Notes: generated by a model not told the origin, from the sequence alone. Positions 26,020 through 35,406 are shown, counted from the stretch's first letter. The stretch is DNA of 64,000 bases from Nitrosarchaeum sp. (GCF_025699065.1 NZ_JAILWF010000004.1:1-64000), one strand, 5' to 3'. Numbers and translations are program-made.

Positions 26020-27183
26020 TTACACACTTTGGAATATATGAACAGCGCAACTTGCACCAGTTGCACCAAAATTATGAGTTAAACCAATTTTTGCATCTTT
26101 AACAGTTCGTGCTCCTGCTTTACCAGTTAATTGATCATAAACTTCTACTACTTGTCCTACACCTGTAGCTCCAATTGGATGTCCTTTTGATTTAAGACCT
26201 CCTGATGGATTAATTGAAATGTCTGAATTTAAACTAGTTCTACCTTCTCTTACAGCTTGTACCCCTTTACCTTTTTCAAAGAATCCTAAATCTTCAGTGT
26301 CAACAATTTCTGCAATAGTAAAGCAATCATGTACTTCAGCAAAATCAATATCTTTTGGAGTAACACCAGCCATTTTGTATGCATCTGCTGCTGCAATCTT
26401 TGTACTAGGAATAGTAGTCATGTGTTCACGTCCTTGCAATGCAGCAGGTGAACCACCTCTACCAGATCCAATAACTTCAATGTAATCACCGCCATGAGAT
26501 TTTGCAAACTTTTCAGAACAAAGAATAACAGAACTTGCGCCATCAGAAAATGGACAGCAATCATAAAGTTTTAGCGGACTTGCAACTACCGGAGATTTTA
26601 GTACATCATCAATTGTAATTTTCTTTTGCATGTGAGCTTTAGGATTTAGAAATCCATTGTCGTGATTCTTTACTGCAACTCTTGCAAAATCTTCTTCAGT
26701 TGCACCAAACTCAGTCAAGTAAGCTCTTGCCATTGATGCAAATAATCCTGGAAAAGATGCACCTGCTTGGCCTTCATAAAAAAAATCAGAACAATATGCA
26801 AAGTAAGTTGTTGTCCATTCAGTTCCTGTATGAGTTACTTTTTCAACGCCAGTTACTACAAGACAATCATAAAATCCAGCCGCAACATTGGCATATGCTT
26901 CTCTAAAGGATACTGAGCCACTTCCACATGCTGATTCTATTGTTAATGATGGTTTATCTGGAATTCCCAATCTACTCATTAAAACAGGTCCAAGATGTAC
27001 CTGCTTATCTGCAACTCCAAAGACGTTTGAAATGTAAGATGCTTTGATCTCTTTTGGATCGATTCCTGCATTTTCTATAGCTAAAACGGATGCCTGAGTA
27101 GTGATATCAGCTATACTTTCTGATAATTTACCATATTTGGTGCTACCTGCGCCAAGAACACAGACCTTTTCCACAAATGTCAC
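26020..27183 (-). CDS. Archaeal thiolase (acetyl-CoA C-acetyltransferase)
   Basis: A 387-residue SCP2-type thiolase. The nucleophile Cys is in ESACGSGSVSF (~86), a His is in EVHDCFTIAE, and the GHPIGATG motif follows NPSGGLKSK. It either condenses two acetyl-CoA for isoprenoid lipids or cleaves acetoacetyl-CoA at the end of the 3HP/4HB cycle. The tightly linked DUF35 gene favours the condensation complex, but both uses are possible. No HMG-CoA synthase gene is in the window. Confidence 0.9.
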   Translation of the reverse strand: MTFVEKVCVLGAGSTKYGKLSESIADITTQASVLAIENAGIDPKEIKASYISNVFGVADKQVHLGPVLMSRLGIPDKPSLTIESACGSGSVSFREAYANVAAGFYDCLVVTGVEKVTHTGTEWTTTYFAYCSDFFYEGQAGASFPGLFASMARAYLTEFGATEEDFARVAVKNHDNGFLNPKAHMQKKITIDDVLKSPVVASPLKLYDCCPFSDGASSVILCSEKFAKSHGGDYIEVIGSGRGGSPAALQGREHMTTIPSTKIAAADAYKMAGVTPKDIDFAEVHDCFTIAEIVDTEDLGFFEKGKGVQAVREGRTSLNSDISINPSGGLKSKGHPIGATGVGQVVEVYDQLTGKAGARTVKDAKIGLTHNFGATGASCAVHIFQSV

Positions 27184-27230
27184 TGACCCAAGTCCCTATA
27201 AAAATTGTTTTAGTAAATTCATTATAGAAT

Positions 27231-27698
27231 ATGCCGTCAAAGAAATCATTGCTCAAAACTATTCAGGTTAAAAGGACCATCACTAGACACGTAGCAAAAA
27301 CTACAAAGTCAAAGACAGCAATTTTCAAAAAAGAGATCATTCAATATTTGGACATTAATGGATACTTGTCTTGGTCATCAAAAGATAGAAAATATATGAT
27401 TCTTGGGACAAATTCTCCAAAAAACGGGCTAGTTGAATGTCCAGAATGTAGATTAGGCCAGATAATACTAATCAGATCTAAAACAACAAGAAAACGATTC
27501 ATGGGCTGTTCAAACTTTCATGGAGGTTGTAAAGCATCATCACCGCTATTGCAGAAAGCAAGACTTAGAGCAATGAAGATTCCATGTGATGTATGCAAGT
27601 GGCCAATGATAATTTTCCGTTACTCAAGAAAACAAAAATGGACTAGACAGTGTTCAAACTTTAATTGTGAAAGTAGAAAAATTAAATCTTCAAAGTAG
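27231..27698 (+). CDS. Topoisomerase-I-type C4 zinc-finger protein
   Basis: A 155-residue basic protein. The N-terminal ~65 residues are Lys/Thr-rich. Two zinc modules follow: CPECRLGQIILIRSKTTRKRFMGCSNFHGGC and CDVCKWPMIIFRYSRKQKWTRQCSNFNC, like the single-strand-DNA-binding fingers at the end of bacterial topoisomerase I. No catalytic domain is present. Its end overlaps the convergent nitrilase gene by 17 bp. Confidence 0.75.
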   Translation: MPSKKSLLKTIQVKRTITRHVAKTTKSKTAIFKKEIIQYLDINGYLSWSSKDRKYMILGTNSPKNGLVECPECRLGQIILIRSKTTRKRFMGCSNFHGGCKASSPLLQKARLRAMKIPCDVCKWPMIIFRYSRKQKWTRQCSNFNCESRKIKSSK

Positions 27699-28488
27699 GA
27701 TAGATATCAGTACGTCTGTTTTTTAATAACGGTAGAATCTTTCTAATTTGTTTTACATTTTTTAATTCAATGTCGACATATCCAATTCCTTGTTTCTTTT
27801 TCATATCAAGCAAAATTTTTCCGTATGGATCAATTACAAGACTTCGTCCACAGTAAATATTTCCAACTTGATCAGGGGCAATGACATAACAACCATTTTC
27901 AATTGCACGTGTCTTGTTGATTGTAATCCAATGTTCTTCTTTCATGTTACCTTTCACCCAAGCTGATGGTGCAACTAGAATTTCAGAGCCTGCAACAGCA
28001 AGTGATCTTGACATCTCTGGAAATCTCAAGTCATAGCAAATCATCATTCCTATTTTCCCAATAGTAGTTGATACAGGCTTTGCAATCTTTGAGCCTTTAA
28101 CCATTTTATCAGACTCTCTAAATCCTAGAGCATCATAGAGATGAATTTTTCTGTATCTTGATATCACTTTACCATTTTTATCAATAATAAATGAAGTGTC
28201 ATATACGCGATCTTTTTTTGTACTTTTTTCATAAAATGATCCTACAATATCTATGTGATTTTCTTTGGCACACTTTGCAATACTAGTTACAAAATTTCCA
28301 GTGATAGTTTCAGCTAAAGTTGCTAGCTGTTTTGATGATTGTGATGAATTTGTATAAAACATCATAAATTCTGGAAATGCAACAAGTGTAGCTTTTTTTT
28401 CTGCTGCTTTTGTAATATAATCAATAATTTTTTTTAGATTAGTTTCTTTTTTAGTAGATGCCTTAAACTGTACAATCGCAACTTTCAT
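27682..28488 (-). CDS. Carbon-nitrogen hydrolase (nitrilase/omega-amidase family)
   Basis: A ~268-residue protein with the Glu-Lys-Cys triad: FPEFMMFY, RYRKIHLYD and MICYDLRFPE. It is similar to Nit2/omega-amidase and other small-amide hydrolases; the true substrate is unknown. I chose ATG 28488 because the fold begins at MKVAIVQF. The in-frame extension to 28548 runs through the promoter and an inverted repeat. Confidence 0.9.
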   Translation of the reverse strand: MKVAIVQFKASTKKETNLKKIIDYITKAAEKKATLVAFPEFMMFYTNSSQSSKQLATLAETITGNFVTSIAKCAKENHIDIVGSFYEKSTKKDRVYDTSFIIDKNGKVISRYRKIHLYDALGFRESDKMVKGSKIAKPVSTTIGKIGMMICYDLRFPEMSRSLAVAGSEILVAPSAWVKGNMKEEHWITINKTRAIENGCYVIAPDQVGNIYCGRSLVIDPYGKILLDMKKKQGIGYVDIELKNVKQIRKILPLLKNRRTDIYPTLKI

Positions 28489-28524
28489 GAAATTTGTATT
28501 ATTAAAGAGGATAAAAAGATAAAG

Positions 28525-28547
28525 TGGTACAAACATGAAATGTACCA
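28525..28547. promoter_or_regulatory. Inverted repeat TGGTACA-N9-TGTACCA before the nitrilase gene
   Basis: Perfect 7-bp arms, with partly matching flanks, lie directly upstream of a TATA-like TTTTTATCC (~28509-28517) that is about 24 nt from ATG 28488. The position suits a regulator site. Confidence 0.45.
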
Positions 28548-28615
28548 TTTTGTTATTATGTAAATTAGTGATAAAGAAATTAACCGACCATAATGTGTAT
28601 ATGTGTAGCCCTCTA

Positions 28616-28637
28616 ACTGGAAGGGAATTATTCCAGT
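28616..28637. terminator. Stem-loop ACTGGAA-N8-TTCCAGT after the tautomerase gene
   Basis: A perfect 7-bp stem lies 16 bp past the tautomerase stop. A T-rich tract (ATTTTTTTAAAA) separates them. On the plus strand the T-run follows the stem, so it would look like a terminator there, but no plus gene reads in closely. The role is uncertain. Confidence 0.35.
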
Positions 28638-28652
28638 ATTTTTTTAAAATAA

Positions 28653-28829
28653 TTAAAGTTGGTTTCCTGCTAGAAACCAGTTTTCTTTTGGATTATCCTC
28701 AAAAACTACAATGACATGAGATTCTTTTGTTTTTAGAATTTCTACAGCAGATTTTGTGATTGCTTTTGCATATTCATCTTTTTGTTGTTGAGTTCTTCCA
28801 GGATACATTGAGACTGTAATCAATGGCAT
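28653..28829 (-). CDS. 4-oxalocrotonate tautomerase-family protein (58 aa)
   Basis: ATG 28829 to TAA 28653. After Met removal the product starts with the catalytic Pro (PLITVSMYPGRTQQQKDEYAKAI) and has the family's FEDNPKENWFLAGNQL end. It is normal length for a 4-OT subunit, which forms hexamers. The substrate is unknown. It may be co-transcribed with the nitrilase gene. Confidence 0.88.
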   Translation of the reverse strand: MPLITVSMYPGRTQQQKDEYAKAITKSAVEILKTKESHVIVVFEDNPKENWFLAGNQL

Positions 28830-28868
28830 GATTAGTTTGAAAAAGTTACAATGATTTATTCTTTAGAC

Positions 28869-29639
28869 TTAGCCTTTGTACCCATATCTTGTTCCGTATG
28901 TGTACTCAGAGCCATGTGTTTTCTTGTATAGATATCCAGTAGCAAGTCCTACTACAAATCCACCAATATGAGCAAGATATGCAACACCACCTCCTGCAAC
29001 ACCAAATCCACCAATAAAAAATGGAAGTAAGTTTTGGAAAACAAGCCAAAATGGTAAGAACCATCTAGCTTGGATATGCAACATTCTGATAAAGAATCCC
29101 ATTATCATTACAGTCTGAATCTTTGCTCTTGGAAACATTACAAGATATGCACCAAGTATTCCAGATATTGCACCAGATGCACCTACTGCAGGAATTACAC
29201 TTGTAGGATCACCAAGTATGTGAATTAATCCTGCGCTTATTCCCCACATCAGATAAATTCCCAGATATTTTAATCGACCAAACTTTAGTTCAATGTTATC
29301 GCCAAATATCCACAAAAACAACATGTTACCTCCAAGATGCATTGCACCACCATGTAAGAAAGTAGAACTAAGAAGAGAGATGTATGGTTCAGTAGGACAT
29401 TTAATTTGCATTGATCCTTGTCCAAAATCTATGTTAGAAACAGTTGCGCCTGTAACACAGTTTGGCACTGCACCCCAATTATAAAATAATGAAAATGCAT
29501 TTTGATTCGTAAATTCAATAAATTGTCCAGTATATGCAATTTCTATAAGGAATACTAGAACATTAGCTGCAATTAATGCATAAGTTACTTTTGGTTTGAA
29601 TCCTGGAGGATGTGGATTTTCATCGCGTAATGGAAACAT
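28869..29639 (-). CDS. Rhomboid-family intramembrane serine protease
   Basis: A 256-residue protein with six or more membrane segments. The catalytic Ser is in GASGAISGILG (~153) and the His in AHIGGFVVG (~228), with HGGAMHLGGNMLFLW as the typical HxxxN region. It cleaves membrane proteins within the bilayer; targets are unknown. The hydrophilic 35-residue insert with two Cys between the first membrane segments is likely outside the cell. Confidence 0.92.
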   Translation of the reverse strand: MFPLRDENPHPPGFKPKVTYALIAANVLVFLIEIAYTGQFIEFTNQNAFSLFYNWGAVPNCVTGATVSNIDFGQGSMQIKCPTEPYISLLSSTFLHGGAMHLGGNMLFLWIFGDNIELKFGRLKYLGIYLMWGISAGLIHILGDPTSVIPAVGASGAISGILGAYLVMFPRAKIQTVMIMGFFIRMLHIQARWFLPFWLVFQNLLPFFIGGFGVAGGGVAYLAHIGGFVVGLATGYLYKKTHGSEYTYGTRYGYKG

Positions 29640-29703
29640 TAGATATTAAGATTGAATAAAAATTGTATAATAAGATTATTCAAGACTTGCTATAAAGGAA
29701 AAA

Positions 29704-30999
29704 TCACACTAGAATAATTTTTCGTTTGACAAGATTTTCAATAATATTTAGGTAATCATCGTCAGAAATCTTGTCTTCGGACCACCATAATGATGCAGTT
29801 TTAACCCATGATGGTATTTTCCAATTTGATTGAACCGTTATTTCTTTTGAGGGTACAGAGATAATTCCTTTTTCAAACAAAAATGCTATGCCCTCTAGAA
29901 ATTCCGAATCAGAAATTTGATCAGTTGACCACCAATTTGCATTTGTTTTTATCCATTGAGGAATTTTTGAAGTGATAGGTGGTAATCCTTTTTCAAAACC
30001 AGTAATTTTGAGAATACCCTGTGATGTAGGACCTACAGTAAATGCAACATGCCAAAATCCCATATCATCTATACTTTGGATAAAGTGAACAGGTTTATCA
30101 TTTAATGTGACATTGAATTTCTCTTTTCCAGAAATTTGTGGGAATTCAAAATTTGCATATGTTTCAAGTGGATAGCTGTTGTATCCACGCATAGTAAGAG
30201 TGGTTCCTTCTTCGTTAAATTTAGCTGCAGAATACCATGCACCAGAATCATATCTAAAATCAAAGTCGCCCCCATTTTTCTTAGTAGAAACAGGAATTAC
30301 AGTGCTATCTACAGGAGCAAAACAACTGTAATAAAAAATATCTTCAGTAATCGAAGGATCTGGATACATCGAAAATTCTTTAATTTCGCCTGGCTCTATT
30401 TTTTCAATATGTTCAATATTAGAAACAACATCTAGCATTTTTTCATGACCATTAGCTATTGCAAGAACTTTTGGGTTGAATATAGTTTGATTTCCATTAT
30501 TAATAATTCTCCCAGTAACATGACCATCGTCATGTTTGATTAAGGTTTTATCATAAAGAATTGTAATTGATAGTGGATCTTTTTCTGTTTTTGCAAATTT
30601 TAGTTTAGGTTCAAGTAAGATAGGAGTATCAGATGTAATTTCAGGTAATTTTATTTTAAATGGAATATCAGTTCTTGGGGGAATTGTAACGTGAGTTATT
30701 GTCTTTGTAAATGTATTTTCTCCATCAATCACAGTAATAGAAATAGTTGGAATTAGTGCAAAATCATTTTGATTCTTTACATTACCTCCAACAGTATACA
30801 CTCCTTCATAATCATAATATCCAACATATTCTTGTGAAGGAATAAAAACTTCAGCAAATGCAAATTGAAAAATCAATAAAGTAAATACAAAACCAGTTAT
30901 AGAAAATATTATTTTTAGTTTAGATAGATTAGAAAGCGTTGAATATATCTTCGAATCCAGATGTTGGTTTTTCAAGTAATCCTGGTCTATAGTCTTCAA
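29704..30999 (-). CDS. Secreted/membrane protein with two C-terminal WW-type modules
   Basis: A 431-residue protein with a hydrophobic segment at ~28-48 ending in FAFA|EV, a beta-rich outer region, and two C-terminal modules of about 45 residues (IPQWIKTNANWWSTDQISD... and IPSWVKTASLWWSEDKISDDD...). These modules recur in the other surface proteins here. ATG 30999 lies 71 bp inside the upstream regulator gene. No other usual start codon lies before the signal segment. Confidence 0.7.
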   Translation of the reverse strand: MKTIDQDYLKNQHLDSKIYSTLSNLSKLKIIFSITGFVFTLLIFQFAFAEVFIPSQEYVGYYDYEGVYTVGGNVKNQNDFALIPTISITVIDGENTFTKTITHVTIPPRTDIPFKIKLPEITSDTPILLEPKLKFAKTEKDPLSITILYDKTLIKHDDGHVTGRIINNGNQTIFNPKVLAIANGHEKMLDVVSNIEHIEKIEPGEIKEFSMYPDPSITEDIFYYSCFAPVDSTVIPVSTKKNGGDFDFRYDSGAWYSAAKFNEEGTTLTMRGYNSYPLETYANFEFPQISGKEKFNVTLNDKPVHFIQSIDDMGFWHVAFTVGPTSQGILKITGFEKGLPPITSKIPQWIKTNANWWSTDQISDSEFLEGIAFLFEKGIISVPSKEITVQSNWKIPSWVKTASLWWSEDKISDDDYLNIIENLVKRKIILV

Positions 31000-31429
31000 T
31001 TAATCGATCTATTATCATTCTAGATTTAATATAATATCTCTTTCTTGTATTTTCAAGTTTAATTTCAATTAGTTCATCTTGTACTAACTGTGATAAATAT
31101 AAGGACACAGTTGATGGGGATTTTCCTACTTCGTTTACTAATTCATTAAACTCAAGACCATCTTGTTTCACTAGAGCTAGCAATAGATCTCTTTGAGTCT
31201 GTCTACGTAGTGCTTTGATAATTTTTGATTCGTCTTCAGTAATTCTCGGTGGGTAAAATCTAGTTTGTCTTGGACCACGTACTACTTTGATTATTCCGTG
31301 TTTTTCTAATTTACCAATGTAGTGACTAAGAACTCCATTTTTTAATCCTGAAGAACGCATTAACTCCCTAAATTGGATTCCAGGACTTTGATCTATGATT
31401 TTTTGTAATTGTAGATTTCTATCAGTCAT
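30929..31429 (-). CDS. Tandem winged-helix transcriptional regulator
   Basis: A 166-residue protein with two winged helices: residues ~3-65 (GIQFRELMRSSGLKNGVLSHYIGKLEKHGII) and ~72-140 (GLEFNELVNEVGKSPSTVSLYLSQLVQDELI). It is like archaeal MarR/ArsR-type regulators. It overlaps the 4-TM protein gene by eight bases and the secreted protein gene by 71 bases, so the three probably form one operon. Confidence 0.88.
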   Translation of the reverse strand: MTDRNLQLQKIIDQSPGIQFRELMRSSGLKNGVLSHYIGKLEKHGIIKVVRGPRQTRFYPPRITEDESKIIKALRRQTQRDLLLALVKQDGLEFNELVNEVGKSPSTVSLYLSQLVQDELIEIKLENTRKRYYIKSRMIIDRLIEDYRPGLLEKPTSGFEDIFNAF

Positions 31430-31814
31430 TTCTAAACACTCCCAAGGCTAACAATCCTAATGTACTGAACGTCAATAAATGTCCTATCTCTAGTAGAGAG
31501 ATATCACCTAAATCATAAAGCCCAGGCCATGTAGCATCAATTACCAATACTGCTTCAGCCGCAATAAAAGTTGCAAAAGCAAATGTACTAAGTAGCAGTC
31601 TTTTTGTCTTTAATCTAGAATATGCTAGTACTGCAAGGATTGTAATGAATATGGCAAGTGTGATTCCAGCAATATGTAAAAAGATGTGCATTAGATGAAA
31701 GCCATGTAAAATGTGAGGAATTATTACAGGAATTGCCAGTATTGCAACTACACCTATAACTACAATAGAAAATAGTGTAGATTTCCGTTCAATTAGACTT
31801 TGAGGCCTAAACAA
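31422..31814 (-). CDS. Four-helix membrane protein with His-rich loop
   Basis: A 130-residue protein with four membrane segments (~14-34, ~44-66, ~73-91, ~105-125). A His-rich stretch HGFHLMHIFLH sits between the first two and could bind a metal or heme. It is coupled to the tandem winged-helix regulator, which suggests a membrane sensor with a cytoplasmic regulator (inference). No named family is recognised. Confidence 0.65.
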   Translation of the reverse strand: MFRPQSLIERKSTLFSIVVIGVVAILAIPVIIPHILHGFHLMHIFLHIAGITLAIFITILAVLAYSRLKTKRLLLSTFAFATFIAAEAVLVIDATWPGLYDLGDISLLEIGHLLTFSTLGLLALGVFRND

Positions 31815-31877
31815 ATCACAAAAAATACAGTTTTTATGAATTTAAACAGACTGGTTCATGTTTCGAAGTATGAGCGA

Positions 31878-33482
31878 TCAGACACGAAGAATTCTATTTT
31901 TTATTAAAAATTGCAATCCCTGAACAAAAGTTTCATCATCAATTTGTCCATCTGCCCACCATCCTGCATTGTTTTTAACCCAAGATGGAATTTCATTTTC
32001 AACAGTACCTGATCCTTGAGCTGTTGGTGGAACTTTGACTATTTTTTCTTTGATAAGATATTGAATTGCGTGTACAAATGAATTATCGTCAATTTGTTCG
32101 TTTGACCACCATCCTGCATTGTTTTTAACCCAATCAGGAATTGAGATATAATTATTTTCACTAAGTGAATTATTAATTACGATTGGAATTGACGTACTTG
32201 CAAGATTATTATCTGCAAGATTTTGGAAGTTTAATTTAACAATCCCATTTATGTCATCAGGTATTGTAAATTCTGCGATGTTATGCTTTTCTTTTGAATC
32301 AGTACTAATTCCACTTTGTTTAAAAATTATTCTATCATTTTGAGTAACGGAAAAATCATAATTAACTGCTATAGGTCTATTTTTAAGAAAAACATCAATT
32401 ACATCAAAATAAATTATAGCTTTGGAATTTGATTGTAAGTTTTGAGGTTCCCAAGTTACAAAAATTCTAAATTGTCCATTAGAAGTAACCGAGCTTAGCT
32501 TAATATCATCAGAATTTGGTTTTATAAGAAAATTCATTCCATTTTGTGGTGACTGATTATTGTAAATGTTTTGTAATTCTTTTTGGCTAATAATAAAATG
32601 AACTACCCGTTTTTCAGAAAAAAAATCATCAATTGTTACAATGTCATCAGAGAGTTTGATGCCATTGACATACATAGAAAATCCAGATACCAACAAATCA
32701 CCAAACGTTTTTGGGATAACTAATTCCTCGTGTACAACAGATGTTTGATTGATATTATCTAGACTCCATTCAAAAGGCATTGAGAAAGTGATCTCTTTAG
32801 ATTCAATATCATATTCAAAATTCTTTATTTCATCATAGTATGTAATAACATTAATTTCCTGCAAACCAAAAATAGGGTGATTGATTTCATGTTTAGAAGT
32901 TTGTGCAATGGAAATTCCAGCGTTAAATGTAAGAGGTATATCTAATTTATTTGAATATCCATCTGCTGTAAGAATAGTTACGTCTAATTTGTAAAGCCCA
33001 CCATCACTTAATCGTGGACCTTTAATGTTGATCTTCCTATTATCCAATCCAAGTAATGAAGCAAAGAAATTACTTCCGTTTTCTTCTTGGATTTGAATTG
33101 ATTCTGTGTTTTCAGATATAAAATTTAAGACTAGAAATCCATTATCACTTTGAAATTCTTTTTCAAAAAGAAATTGTTCACCATGACTAGATTTAATTAA
33201 AAAAGTAACGTCTCTAAGAGTAATTTTTGAGTTAAAATCGATTAATGAAATTGATATTTGTTGATCATCATTTTCATCAGGATTGTTTGTAGATGAAGAA
33301 ACTTCTAAACTCACTTGTTTTCCATTTAGATCTACGGGTGGAAATATTTCACTTCCAACGCCGTGACCATAAATATCTACAATAGTAAATGTAATCAGAA
33401 TAGAAATGATGAATAAAGATATCATATGTAAAAAAAATTGTTTACAATCCTTTTTTTGTTGCCTGAGACATATTTTGAACAT
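31878..33482 (-). CDS. Secreted GHG-type protein with WW-type modules (paralog A)
   Basis: A 534-residue protein. The likely start is the Met at residue 20, giving a signal peptide (ISLFIISILITFTIVDIYG) followed by HGVGSEIFPPVDLNGK. The middle carries a KGPRLSDGGLYKLDVTI motif, an ITYYDEIKNFEYD motif and a VVHEELVIPKTF motif shared with paralogs B and C. Two C-terminal modules, IPDWVKNNAGWWSNEQID... and [18 protein letters not shown]..., end the protein. The function is unknown. It is probably exported to the pseudo-periplasm or S-layer. Confidence 0.75.
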   Translation of the reverse strand: MFKICLRQQKKDCKQFFLHMISLFIISILITFTIVDIYGHGVGSEIFPPVDLNGKQVSLEVSSSTNNPDENDDQQISISLIDFNSKITLRDVTFLIKSSHGEQFLFEKEFQSDNGFLVLNFISENTESIQIQEENGSNFFASLLGLDNRKINIKGPRLSDGGLYKLDVTILTADGYSNKLDIPLTFNAGISIAQTSKHEINHPIFGLQEINVITYYDEIKNFEYDIESKEITFSMPFEWSLDNINQTSVVHEELVIPKTFGDLLVSGFSMYVNGIKLSDDIVTIDDFFSEKRVVHFIISQKELQNIYNNQSPQNGMNFLIKPNSDDIKLSSVTSNGQFRIFVTWEPQNLQSNSKAIIYFDVIDVFLKNRPIAVNYDFSVTQNDRIIFKQSGISTDSKEKHNIAEFTIPDDINGIVKLNFQNLADNNLASTSIPIVINNSLSENNYISIPDWVKNNAGWWSNEQIDDNSFVHAIQYLIKEKIVKVPPTAQGSGTVENEIPSWVKNNAGWWADGQIDDETFVQGLQFLIKNRILRV

Positions 33483-33514
33483 GATGTTTGTTTCGCAGGG
33501 TTAAGAAATAATGA

Positions 33515-33721
33515 TCAAGTCCATTTGGTTGGATCTTTTTTCCAAATTTGTTTGCCATCAATTGTTACTAAATCTTTTTCTTCAAAGACTGTATGCCATT
33601 TTCCATTGTGAGGAAAAATTTTATTCATTTCTTTTACTTTATCATTAGTTGGTGCTTTATTCATTAAAGCTCCCCATCTCATATTAGGTATTTTTGGAAG
33701 AATATCGTTAATATCTTTCAT
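33515..33721 (-). CDS. Small hypothetical protein (68 aa)
   Basis: A 68-residue soluble protein, Lys/Trp-rich (MRWGALMNKAP..., GKWHTVFEEKDLVTIDGKQIWKKDPTKW). No signal peptide and no family recognised. It lies between two paralogous surface-protein genes on the same strand. Confidence 0.6.
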   Translation of the reverse strand: MKDINDILPKIPNMRWGALMNKAPTNDKVKEMNKIFPHNGKWHTVFEEKDLVTIDGKQIWKKDPTKWT

Positions 33722-33735
33722 ATATTATCACTTAA

Positions 33736-35406
33736 TTATTTCTGGATTTTCATTATACCTTCTTTGATCAGATATTGTATACCCTGAACAAAAGAATTAT
33801 CGTCAATAGATCCATCTGCCCACCAGCCTGCATTGTTTTTAATCCAAGATGGAATTACATTTGCACCAATACCTGTACCTTGAGTGGTTGATGGAATTTT
33901 CATAATGTTTTCTTTAATCAAATATTGAATTCCCTGAACAAAAGAATTATCGTCAATAGATCCATCTGCCCACCAGCCTGCATTGTTTTTAATCCAAGAT
34001 GGAATCGACACTGAAGATCCAGGAGTTTTTGGCAAACTTGGACCAATTTCAATTATTCCAGAACCTATACCAGCATATTTTGCATCATACATTATTCCAG
34101 TTCCATAAACTAGGATATCAATTCTATATTGTCCTTGAGATGGGACAAATATTTTTTGAGTATCTAATCCTTCAAATGCAACTATACCAGGATTTTGTGG
34201 ATCAGTGCCTGAATTTCGTTTTATTTCTTTATTATTTTCATCAATAAGCGAATATGCATATCTTACATCTTTTAGTAGATTTCTATTTTCATCAAAAAAT
34301 GTTAGTTCAAATGGAATTTCTTCGCCTGCGCCATAGCTACCATCCCAAGCAATACTTACTGTTGTAGGAACTTGTTTGTTGGTTTTAGTATCTACTAAAT
34401 AAAATTGTGTGGAACTTTTTGAGACACCGCTTTGTGGAACTAGTTTTAATTTCATAATTCCACTGTCATAGTTTTTTGGACCCAAAGAATCATTGATTTT
34501 TTGTAGTTCATTTTTAGTTATAAGAAAATGTATAATGTTTGTATCATCATATGAGTACGGATCATTTAACAATGCACGTTGATCTATTTCTACACCGTTA
34601 ACGTATCCTTTGAATTGTTTGCCTTCTGCATACGGTGTAAAGCTCTTTGGAATTCTTACTTCCTCATGTACCACTTGAACTAAATCTACATAGCCAGGAT
34701 CCCAATCAAATGGCATATCAAAATAGATAGAATTATCAGAGTTATCGAATTTAAAATTCTCTACTTCATCATAGTAAGTTTTTACCACTACAGGAATTTC
34801 TTGTGCATTTGCAGTTTTAATGAAAAAATCTTGATCTTGTGCAACACTAACAAAAGTATCATAGCTGAGTCTATTAGCTAATAGTGCTTTTGGACTAGTA
34901 GCTCCTTCAATATCGACTCTAATATTGTATAATCCACCTTTATCAAATATTGGGCCTTTGATTTGTGTTCTTCCATCTCCCTCTGCATACAAAGCTTCAG
35001 GTGCACTAGCATGCTCAGAACCATAATATTTTGTACACTTCCATAGTTCCATTTCTTTGCATCCTAGTTCAGGTTTAATTTCAACATCTAATGTTCCATC
35101 TAAATCATAAAACAGATTTCTTGCCAAGAGATCTCCACTTCTCCAAACTTCTACCCTATAGGTAACTTTATCCAGATTCTTATCAGTAATAGTATCAAAA
35201 AATCTGACTTGCATATTTGCAGATGTGACTTCACCAACTGTAATATCTGCAGGATTTAGTTGTGTCATTACAGTTACATTCATTCCACCAAAACTAATCG
35301 GAGGTGCCATATCTCCGCCAAGTCCATGTCCAAATGCATTTGGAGTCAAAGTTGAAATTGTAAAAGCAGTAATTATTAAAATAAAGAATGTAAATTTATT
35401 ATTCAA
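33736..35406 (-). CDS. Secreted GHG-type protein with WW-type modules (paralog B)
   Basis: A 556-residue protein. The signal peptide ends near NAFG, and the next residue is His27 ([15 protein letters not shown]). The shared core has [29 protein letters not shown] and [12 protein letters not shown]. The last ~95 residues are two nearly identical modules ([22 protein letters not shown]...), with 74 bp of identical DNA between copies. An extra disulfide-capable pair of Cys ([10 protein letters not shown]) is specific to this paralog. The function is unknown. Confidence 0.78.
   Translation of the reverse strand: MNNKFTFFILIITAFTISTLTPNAFGHGLGGDMAPPISFGGMNVTVMTQLNPADITVGEVTSANMQVRFFDTITDKNLDKVTYRVEVWRSGDLLARNLFYDLDGTLDVEIKPELGCKEMELWKCTKYYGSEHASAPEALYAEGDGRTQIKGPIFDKGGLYNIRVDIEGATSPKALLANRLSYDTFVSVAQDQDFFIKTANAQEIPVVVKTYYDEVENFKFDNSDNSIYFDMPFDWDPGYVDLVQVVHEEVRIPKSFTPYAEGKQFKGYVNGVEIDQRALLNDPYSYDDTNIIHFLITKNELQKINDSLGPKNYDSGIMKLKLVPQSGVSKSSTQFYLVDTKTNKQVPTTVSIAWDGSYGAGEEIPFELTFFDENRNLLKDVRYAYSLIDENNKEIKRNSGTDPQNPGIVAFEGLDTQKIFVPSQGQYRIDILVYGTGIMYDAKYAGIGSGIIEIGPSLPKTPGSSVSIPSWIKNNAGWWADGSIDDNSFVQGIQYLIKENIMKIPSTTQGTGIGANVIPSWIKNNAGWWADGSIDDNSFVQGIQYLIKEGIMKIQK
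33782..33855. repeat. 74-bp perfect direct repeat, copy 1 (inside paralog B)
   Basis: Identical base for base to 33932-34005, 150 bp away and in the same reading frame. It encodes the core of the W-rich module. Flanking module DNA differs, so the identity points to recent gene conversion or duplication. Confidence 0.95.
33932..34005. repeat. 74-bp perfect direct repeat, copy 2 (inside paralog B)
   Basis: Second copy of the repeat at 33782-33855. Recombination between the two would delete or add exactly one 50-residue module in frame. Confidence 0.95.
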
